This document shows positions 55,902 to 64,000 of a stretch of DNA of 64,000 nucleotides, in pieces (the stretch's first letter is position 1; each line of letters begins with the position of its first letter). A model generated the notes under the pieces. That model ran no database searches and had not been told where the DNA came from. It saw nothing but the letters and a program-made list of their open reading frames with translations. Position numbers and translations under genes: made by a program. The stretch lies in the NCBI GenBank assembly GCA_018105865.1, contig CM030851.1:6135328-6199327 (forward strand). The letters run 5' to 3'. The stretch is from Metaphire vulgaris. Its lineage: Eukaryota; Annelida; Clitellata; Crassiclitellata; Megascolecidae.

Positions 55902-55997
55902 TTCTTCGTGTACTTCTCTCTTCTGTGGTTGTCGTTCTTTGCCCAAACAACGTGCGTCGTCGTTCGGTCGGAGTCTTCGACTTCCATCGGCGGTTAG
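55857..55997 (+). CDS. Possible first exon with signal peptide (poly-Gly)
   Basis: ATG at 55857 opens a 46-codon frame: MEKCT, ten Gly from a GGC repeat, FFVYFSLLWLSFFAQTTC, then VVVRSESSTSIGG and TAG at 55995. The hydrophobic stretch followed by AQT resembles a signal peptide and cleavage site. A GT at 55993 (GGCG|GTTAGC) could be a donor, with exon end 55992. The surroundings are CpG-richer than the rest of the window, as at a promoter. No later exon was identified to 64000, so this may be chance; the family is unknown. Confidence 0.33.
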
Positions 55998-56127
55998 CGA
56001 AAAATTTCTTTCTGCATTTACGAATTAATAATGATTGTTCGACGAATTATATCCAAATACTTGGAAAGCCACATTTTAAAGCAGACAATCGACGTTCCTG
56101 TATGGCGTTGACAATGTTGGGCAGATC

Positions 56128-56445
56128 CGCCGAGAGAGGGGACAGGGCAAATGCTCAGGGCCCCGGCGATCTGTAAGGGGCCCGGGTGGGTTAGGTTAGG
56201 GCTTGGGTTAGGGTTAGTGTTACTAACTCTATACACTTGGAAAGGCAGAAGGCAAATGGGGCCCTTCGAAGGCATCGCTTGCTGAGGCCTACAAGAAACA
56301 AAAGGTCATCAGCGCTTTTTGCTACTTGATTTACTCATCCAAACTGAAAACGTGAAAAAAGCCTGAGAAGCCCAACAATTTTTTTAGACTTTCTGGGGGC
56401 CCGCAACTATTCTGCTCAGGGGTCCTGAATTTCTCTCGGCGACCC
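56128..56445. mobile_element. Probable MITE, GCCGAGAGA ends
   Basis: CCGCCGAGAGAGGGG at the left and TTTCTCTCGGCGACCC at the right are inverted. GGGGCCC-type runs lie on both sides, and a degraded shared box (CAAGAAACAAAAGGTCATC) is at 56291. The target duplication is unclear. Confidence 0.5.
56188..56225 (+). repeat. Short telomere-like tract
   Basis: GGTTAGGTTAGGGCTTGGGT followed by TAGGGTTAG: a few degenerate TTAGGG-like units inside the probable MITE. Too short to call an interstitial telomere. Confidence 0.4.
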
Positions 56446-56455
56446 TAGTGTTAGG

Positions 56456-56620
56456 CAGGGTGCGATTTGTGACCTGGAGCAGTGGGGGAAATATGTCGAA
56501 CTTGGGGGGATGTAGTTGTTGGGAAATGTAGCAGTGGGGAATGTAGTGGTGGGGATGTAGCAGTAGGGGAATGCAGTTGGGCAGTGGGGGATTCCCTTGC
56601 TCCCTACAAATCGCGCCCTG
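56456..56620. mobile_element. hAT-type MITE, CAGGGTGCGATTTGT ends
   Basis: Inverted ends CAGGGTGCGATTTGT and ACAAATCGCGCCCTG with a perfect 8-bp duplication GTGTTAGG (56448-56455, 56621-56628). The interior repeats GGGGATGTAGCAGT-like units. A partial relative (ACAAATCGCACCCTG) ends at about 16378 in a GPCR intron. Confidence 0.95.
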
Positions 56621-56628
56621 GTGTTAGG

Positions 56629-57728
56629 TGGTAACAAATTACTAGCATGGGCGCCCACAGAAATTTTTCCAGGAGGGGCAACACACATTTTATCACAATG
56701 GTCACGGTTAATATTTTAGCAAGGTTTTCAAATTTCAATGTGAAATATTGGTATTTGTATTTTCCAGGGGAGCAAGTGCCCCTCTTGCCCAAATGTGCGG
56801 ACGCCCTTGATTACTAGTAACACAATTGCTGTAACTAATTTTTAAGCAAGTAACGATAATGGTTACAAACTGAACGTTGTAAGAAAGTAGCAATAGCAAA
56901 TACTTTTTAAAAGTAACAGTGATTATTTTTATTTGTTTGTTTTTTCCTACCTGTGGTTTGAGTTCACTTTAGCAGTAGGCCTACAGAACAAATAGTTAAC
57001 TAATTTTGAGAAAATTTGGCGAAAAATGCACCCACTGTCGTATTATTCGGAAAGTTAGAAACCAGCGCACCCGTCTTAGCCTACCTCTTTGTGAGATACA
57101 TACTTCGAACGCTCTGCTGGCATCATTATCAGGCGAACACATTCAGCTGTCACTGGTATTTCAATGTTGCACCAACTTTACAATTATTGTAACCTCCTGC
57201 AGACACGTAGACTGGTTTCTACGTATTTGACGTACATTGTATAATACTATTTTATACTACTGCATAGTGTGCTGTACACATTAATTTGATCTATACAGTG
57301 TATTTAGCCATTCAAATCTTATGTCATCGAATTAACTGACTTTCAAGTTTCAACTGTTTTTGCTTTGTAACATTCTCTATTTGTGAAACGTCTCAGCTTA
57401 ATGACTTAATTACTTGAGAAGATTTAAAAACTCTCTAGTGTCCGAAAGAACTGTGTAATAATAATTTTGATTTTGTTTTGCAAAGAAATTTTCGCGATTG
57501 TTCCGAAATTGAACAACACGAGGGAAAATCTAAATACATTGTTAACGAGTTGATCAAGTCTGGTTAATTAGAAGCTCTTGAGAAAAATCCAAAGGAGTGA
57601 CAAATATTTAACGAGACTCGAGAAAATCCCAAAGCGAGAAAACGCGGTAGATTTTTTAATACATTTATTTTGAAACGTTTCCACATCAAAGACGGACGCA
57701 ATACACGCCATTTAATATTGAACTCATT
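56629..57728. other. No gene seen
   Basis: Intergenic sequence without a supported feature. Confidence 0.45.
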
Positions 57729-57729
57729 A

Positions 57730-57784
<55 letters not shown>
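57729..57784. repeat. (TTA)n microsatellite
   Basis: About 18 TTA units. Confidence 0.95.
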
Positions 57785-57799
57785 GAGATGGCAATGTTG

Positions 57800-58010
57800 A
57801 AATTGAAGTCAACTTATATAGCGCCGTATGCATGATAGACCAAATTCAAAGGCGCTTTGACATGAGTCACCCATAAGAATGATGGAAAAGATGGGTCTTT
57901 AGGTTTTTATGAACGATGCTGTTGTGTTGCCTTTGGTTATGAAGTCAGGTAGGGCATTCCATAAGATCGTGTTGTCTCGCGACGCAGGTCTGTCCCAGAA
58001 CTTGGCTGTT
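57800..58010 (-). pseudogene. LINE 3'-end remnant
   Basis: AACTTATATAGCGCC followed, on the - strand, by a decayed LWNALPDF-like segment (about 57940-57965) matches the ends of the L2-like fragments in this window. Strongly decayed. Confidence 0.4.
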
Positions 58011-59302
58011 TTGGCCGGTGGAGGGACTAGTAGCTAAACTCAATTGCTTCAACGAACAAAGATTTTAAAAAGCTAAACTAAATTCACGGAAGATCATCAG
58101 ATTTTACAGCCCATTTTGCTGTCAAAATGCCAGACTTGCTGATTCGTTACAAGATGTCAAGATTTGGCCAAAATCTGCGATGTTTCAATTATAGGCCTAC
58201 TGTCAACAGCTTGGGGGGGGAGTAGGTGCGAAACTCAAAATGGCAATTTTATGGCGCAATAAGAGGCTGAGTTAATATTTCTAGAATTTCGCTAAGATCA
58301 TCAAAAAGACCAGGTCCAAAAGAACTGGGACAGAGAACATTCTTGGAAGTGTTTTATCTGTGGCTTTCCTGGCTTTCGACAGTCGAGGATTTTATTCGGG
58401 ATATGAAGAATCATTAGGAATTAACTCAGCAGGACGTCGTAAACGTCCGCTGCAACTGTTTTCCATCAGCACGATTATTCTGTTCAGTTGTTCTTCTCTC
58501 TGTGCACTTACCTGATTCGTTGAGGCTGAAACAGTCTGTTTTCATTCACCTGTCTCTCCTATTAAGAATATCCATTATTTCATAACGCCATCTTAGCGAC
58601 GTCGCTTTGATAACAACAAAGTCCGACATTAATTTGGTTTCATTGAAAGAACTTTACAATACAAACTAATTATTAATCACATAATTGTTGACAAATTCTA
58701 GAAGAAAACTATGCATGAAAACTACGGCTGAAAAAGCAATGTAGCTACCGTAATTCCTCTAATAGGAGACCCCGGGAAGATGACTAGACCTGGCTTGTAT
58801 TGAAGAGTGAAGACTCGGCTTCTGTTGGAGACTCGACTTGTATTAACGGATTCACGGTAGTTTCCAAATTGGTCAATAAAAGCCAAGACTGAATTCCTTT
58901 TCAATCTTGTAAATAGGAATTCAAATTTACCCAAGAAGCTTTTGCGTTCCTTATACATGCTTTTGAATCGGGATAATGGAATATACTACTGCAGTCAAAT
59001 TCACTTCCTAGGCTAGCTGAAAAATTTCTCACTCAAACTCTTTAAAGTTAAAATATCAGGTAGCCTATTAGACTCAAATTGGCCTACTTATTATACACTA
59101 AATATTAGGGCTGGGAGTTGGCAAATTGGCAAACGCTAGAACGGAACGCTAACGGAACGCAAAGAAAATAACAACATTTAAGCACTGAAGTTTGCTTTCT
59201 AAAGAATTAAAAAGACGCTAAATTAATTCGCGGCTGTTAAATATTCTAGTCGTAAAGTTAAAAAAGTCACGACGTCAATAAAAATATAATTTCATAAAAA
59301 AG
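58011..59302. other. No gene seen
   Basis: Non-coding sequence; no supported exon or element. Confidence 0.45.
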
Positions 59303-59380
59303 ATGGCGTCGTTAACAGCAGAAGACAAAATTTTGATAAAATGTTTGAAGGTTGAAAGGGCTGGAATGCCGTGCGATTAA
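59303..59380 (+). pseudogene. mariner-type transposase N-terminal remnant
   Basis: MASLTAEDKILIKCLKVERA then GMPCD and stop. The EDKILIKxLxxE pattern resembles the N-terminus of some mariner-family transposases. The dispersed repeat at 59560-59672 follows and may be its end region. Confidence 0.45.
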
Positions 59381-59681
59381 CCATTGGCTGATCAGAATTT
59401 CATTGGTGATTCAGGCCAAACGAGGACACATTGAACAACTTTTGGACTAAAGCAACGTGTAGAGAGATGAGGTAATGCGCTGTATGCTAATGCTAAACGG
59501 CATAGTTTAGATATACTTGTTTATTTGCGCTTTTTTCTCCTGATGTGTTTTAGCACTGTGAATAAATTTAACGACTTCTAAATTTCTTAGAAAGTAAGCT
59601 TCAATATACTGTTATTTCATGTGCATTACACATTAAGAAAGCTGTAGAGCTTCAAATAGACCAGTTTTATTGGCAAACCCA

Positions 59682-60310
59682 GTAGACAAATTGCAATCAA
59701 CACAAAATGCATTGGCTCGCGCTGTTACCTAAATTCACCTAAAGTCACCTAAATTCTCCCATATTTCACCCATACTAAAATCATTACATTGGCTTAAAAT
59801 AACAGAACGTATCCAATATAAGATAATAACACTTACATATAGCTCACTTCAGTCATCAAAACCTGTCTACCTTAAATCACTATTAACTCCTCAGCCTCCT
59901 CGACCCACACGTTCATCATTTCATCTCACTCTGTCACGCTCGCTGAATCAGTCATCCCTGAAAATTTGCAACCGTGCCTTCTCATACGCTGCACCTGAAC
60001 TTTGGAACTCGATCCCAGCTTCCCTCCGCACACTTGAACACTTTAAAACAATACAATCTGAGTCCCCATTTCCTATAATTCCTGCATTATCTCCTCAAGT
60101 CTTCAGGTCTAAGCTTAAATCCTTCCTTTTTCTAAAATCATTTCCTCCATAGCTGTAACAACCTAGCCTCACTGCCCTTCTGATGTTGACTATTACCTGG
60201 CTGATCTCATACCTTTCCTACGGCTATTTTAAGAGATGCTGAGTGCCTAAGAATAAGCAGCTACTGTTGTGCTGCTTCCAGGGCGCTATATAAATCCACG
60301 AGATTTTACT
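59682..60310 (+). pseudogene. LINE (CR1/L2-like) 3' end
   Basis: The + strand frame reads QSTQNALARAVT, LKSLHWLKITERIQYKII, TLTYSSLQSSKPVYLKSLL, ICNRAFSYAAPELWNSIPAS and FRSKLKSFLFLKSF, in the exact order of the region after the RT in CR1/L2-like LINEs. One stop interrupts it. The 3' UTR ends near GGGCGCTATATAAAT (60283-60297), the junction sequence seen at other LINE tails here. Confidence 0.88.
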
Positions 60311-61361
60311 TGACTTTATTTAAAACGTCACTTTCAGTTGAATTTCTTCTCAGCTTTCCACTCTGACTGATTTCTGGAAGGACCTTGTCTAAGTTGTCTT
60401 TTGCAGATGGATGTGGAGTATGACGACGTTGTTAATCGGCAAATACTGTACCAAAATGGCAATCTAATTTCTACCAATATACATTAGAGAAACGCGCAAA
60501 ACACCACAATTATTAAATAGCTATATTTTATTGCAAATACTTCCTTCGTAGATTAGTTTTATGGACGACAGAATTTCAGTGCAATGCAACAAGAATCAAA
60601 GCTGCTTCTCTTAGCAGAAACTCCTCTATGTCCATAGCCACGAGGTCTATTGCTCACGCAGCATAAAGGTACTTATGTAGACCAAATGGTCAAAACGTCT
60701 CTTAAAAGCCTCCATATTACTATATGCTTCGATCTTTCCGGAATATCGCGCTTCGTCCTTGAGTGCATTCCGTCTCCAGTGCGCCGAAGCCTCTGGTCAG
60801 CGCTGCAGTTGCAATCACGAAACCAACCGGGTGCAGTACGTTTCACAAAATGTTTCCGTAAATTACCGCCAGGGTCTTGTCCTGGTTTCGCATTTCGCAG
60901 TTGACAGGCGTCGTTTCGGTGGCTGCTTTCTGCTTTATAATGGCTATATTTAGAGCAACTAGTAATGGAGAACGATGCTTAGACTTGGCTTATATCATTA
61001 GAGGACCATTTAGTTCAGGGCTGTTGATTATTGCTACGCCAAATTAACGGCAGTACAAAAGGTGACATCGTTCGATTTACGGATTCTAAAGGGACTTAGA
61101 TCCTGCTCCTCCCCCACAGATCGAGGCCGAACCTCTCCGGTGACGGTGGCGTCGAAACGTTTGGCTAAGTCAATTCTGAAAAGCGTTTTAGCTTTATTCT
61201 CGACCGCCTACGTTATTTCCTGTTCCAAAAAGACAGATTGACAGACAGAAAAAAGACTCAGACAAACAGACTGACTGATAGAAAAGTATGCTGACTGATT
61301 GAGTCACCGAAAGACCAAGGCAAGCAAGATACTTGAAGAGAGTTGGAGAGAGAAAAGACAG
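60311..61361. other. No gene seen
   Basis: Non-coding. The open frames at 60650-60953 have no recognisable motif. Confidence 0.45.
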
Positions 61362-61379
61362 ACAGACAGACAGACAGAC

Positions 61380-61410
<31 letters not shown>
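61362..61410. repeat. (GACA)n microsatellite
   Basis: About twelve GACA units with one GATA. Confidence 0.95.
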
Positions 61411-62039
61411 TGCATTCGTTCATTTCTGGAAAACACTGTGCTTCTTTGGACTGCCTGAGAATTCGAATTTAAACAATAATTTCTCCATTCACTTCAGTCG
61501 CAAATTTGTCGAATCAAGGATCACGAATGGGTGGACAGCAGAGGGTTCAGAATCCAATCTATGTTTCGTGATCATGTCATGACCGACCAATGCGCAGACC
61601 ACAAAATCTTCATAGAATTCCAACATTGCACAGTTATAAAAGTGTATTATATGGCAGTAATCCATGGTTGCTTTGTGTGATCTCGTTTCGTCGCATCGTC
61701 AGTGATGGAAAGCGAAGAGGAATGAAACGTTTCATTTCGTTCCGATCCGAACCAGACGACGTCCCTACTCCTTGGTCTCTGTGTGATTATGCAGACGAGA
61801 GATGTCAGCGGGGCAGCCGATCAGCATCTGCCGCTGTTTATGCATTAGAGCGCCGCCTGGCGAGAAGAGACGTCGAGAGGTCATTCTCAAATCACACACA
61901 CACTCACACACACACACACACCCGCCTAGATCGCTTTCAAAAACACACTATCAGAATACTGTGTGACAGGATACATTTAACATTTTAAATGGTTTCAAAT
62001 GTCATTAGAATGGAGTCTGCGTGGCCGTAGACACACAAC

Positions 62040-62054
62040 CGCTCTCTCCCTCTC

Positions 62055-62132
<78 letters not shown>
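62040..62132. repeat. (CT)n microsatellite
   Basis: About 45 CT units with few interruptions. Another dinucleotide tract, (CA)n, is at 61896-61922. Confidence 0.95.
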
Positions 62133-62134
<2 letters not shown>

Positions 62135-62680
62135 CCTCTGCCTGCCTGTGTGTCTGTCTGTCTCTTTCTCTATTATATACTGTATATATGTGCATATTGA
62201 GATTGCATTGAGTCTAATAATGCGCATGCATTGTAGTATTTTTGCAATTTTGTTCTCTGAAGTTCGATGTAAATAGTAAATTCACTGAAAATAATCGAGT
62301 CACTGCCATATTTTGCTGATTAACTGGGAAAGACGTTGTAAAATGGGTCTAGCCAATTGAAAACAATTCGAATTTGACTAAATAATTCAGAAAAAACTGA
62401 GAAAATTCTGTCACTATTAGGTAGATGCGCGTGAGTCAGTGGCCTCAGTGCACGTGCACTGATCTGTCTGGTGTCAGCGTCACTCCGTCGATCGAATATG
62501 GCAACAGCAGAGCAAAATGAATCACTCCTAGAATGTCATTTACGTGTATTTACAACTTGCAAGCGCTTAGACTCTGTACTCAGAATGAAATCTGTGTAGC
62601 ATTATGCGTCATTTCTTCTCATTGTAACACCACATTTGCTCTCAGACCCACGACAAGGAAAGCAACGTCGGATGCAGCGC

Positions 62681-62683
<3 letters not shown>

Positions 62684-62746
<63 letters not shown>
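62684..62746. repeat. (GA)n microsatellite
   Basis: About 31 GA units. From here to 64000 I see no supported gene or element, although base composition becomes less AT-rich. Confidence 0.95.
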
Positions 62747-62748
<2 letters not shown>

Positions 62749-64000
62749 CCTTATTTAATCCGACGACGACCACACTCATAGGACCTTGAGCGCATTCATT
62801 GATTGACAACCAAAGAGTCTACGGAGTCCCTCAGTTGAAACTGCGAACCTATTTTATCGAAGAAAAACATCCAGACAAAATAAATGATCTGAGACAATGT
62901 CCAGACTGTGGGCGAAGGACACCGAAGCGGGGCAGCGAGTGACCGTACGCAGCGGCGATTGATGGACGCCAACCTTTTGACCTCTCTGATCTGTTCTTTA
63001 GCAAAACAAAGCGCCAAAGAAAGACGCAATCGACTTCAGAACCCAAGAAATGAGATCAAGGTTCGCTAAAATGCAGGCAAATATTCAAAAGAGGTCTCTG
63101 TCGCTAGTTTCACTCTCGAATTTCTGATGACAGCAAATAGACGTGAAATAATATTTTCAGTAAACTAGATAAACGCACGAAATAAATTCGTGTGGTCGAA
63201 ATTATTGCTTACTCTGATTTTAGATAATTAATCAAAGGAGGCAGTTGAGGGATGAAAGTTCACTCTTTCCACCTAACATCGGATTTCGTGTTTGTTTCTG
63301 GCAGCAGTCGTTACTCCACTCGGTCCCCAATGGTCGTCGTGAGATATTATTGCATCTCACGGCGACAGCGGCGCTTGACTGTTATTTTCGCCCTGGCATT
63401 AAACGCCTGATCCAAGCGATTCTCCTCCTCGGTTCTCCGTCTTTGCCGTCGAAGTTCACACTTCCTTCCTCGAATAGATCGCGAAAGTGCGTTCGATAGC
63501 ACGCCAGGACAGTCAACAGAGTGCATGCGGTCTGATGTCAGGCGAAAACGCGGGGCTGTCCGGAAAAAATTGGAGCAAATTGATCGCAGTCGCAAATGTC
63601 GCATAGAAGGCGCCAACCACGAACGGCGCCAACGGTCCCCAGCCCCGACCCCAACCCAGGTTTCCGACTCCGGCCTCGGCCATTTGTAGCCCCCGTCGAC
63701 AGTGGATCAACGGTAACGCGATATTATGACTGCATTCTAACGGCAAGTCATGGACACGACTCGACAAAATCAGATCGAGGCCAGATTCTCTTCTTCCCAG
63801 ATTGTTTCTTGTTTTAATAGAACTTTACATATGACCTGTGAAACGAGAACCAAAGGTCAGAACTCAATGTGGGCTATGCTTCCTTCCCAGCATAGCGGTC
63901 CGGTTGGAGTAACCTCTTATTCTGCGTGTACTTAGTATACCTACCAGAGGCAACGCAGTGGACGCAACGATATCCTAATGGGTACTAATCGAATTCGTTT

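Noticed and set aside
61590..61988. 132-codon + strand ORF ending in a Thr-His repeat
   Set aside because: The end is a (CA)n microsatellite and the rest has no motif.
62500..62601. Short ORF starting MATAEQNESLLECH
   Set aside because: About 33 codons, no motif, no adjoining exon; too weak.
63245..63817. Overlapping ORFs at the right end (both strands)
   Set aside because: Less AT-rich sequence gives chance frames; none has a domain or splice support.

Overview
This is a piece of animal nuclear genome: AT-rich, with long introns, GT-AG splicing, heavy microsatellite content and many transposable elements. A marine invertebrate deuterostome (echinoderm- or hemichordate-like) is my best guess. 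It rests on a Gmr1-like retrotransposon, a group described mainly from deuterostomes, and on overall texture; it is inference, not proof. I saw no tRNA or rRNA genes.

Two multi-exon receptor genes are supported by exon-by-exon translation with matching splice phases. On the + strand, eight exons between 624 and 22746 encode a class B1 (secretin-family) GPCR from TM1 to the stop codon; the extracellular N-terminus lies left of the window. On the - strand, eight exons between 50048 and 28604 encode the N-terminus of a GPR158/GPR179-like (metabotropic glycine receptor family) protein. Unusually, it carries two successive Cache + cysteine-rich/EGF-like modules joined by a basic linker with two furin-like sites. 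Its 7TM exons were not found. The two genes point towards each other, about 6 kb apart. A third gene may begin near 55857, where a 46-codon + strand ORF looks like a signal peptide exon.

Most of the rest is mobile DNA inside the introns. 3716-10647 is a - strand Ty3/gypsy-type LTR element with integrase upstream of reverse transcriptase (Gmr1-like order), near-identical LTRs and many frameshifts. 10749-12827 holds two solo LTRs, the second inserted into an (AGT)n array. 30304-36043 is a + strand LTR element with near-identical 1.38-kb LTRs, an intact 723-codon gag-protease ORF and no RT, RNase H or integrase. There are LINE fragments of at least two types, a recurring tRNA-derived SINE, hAT elements and MITEs with 8-bp target duplications, mariner remnants, a Harbinger-like MITE and an element with tandem-repeat inverted termini. 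Several MITEs with different ends share an internal box close to GACAAGCAAAAAAGGTCGTC.

From about 50.6 kb to 64 kb the window is mostly intergenic: MITEs, microsatellites and LINE ends, with only the possible first exon at 55857.
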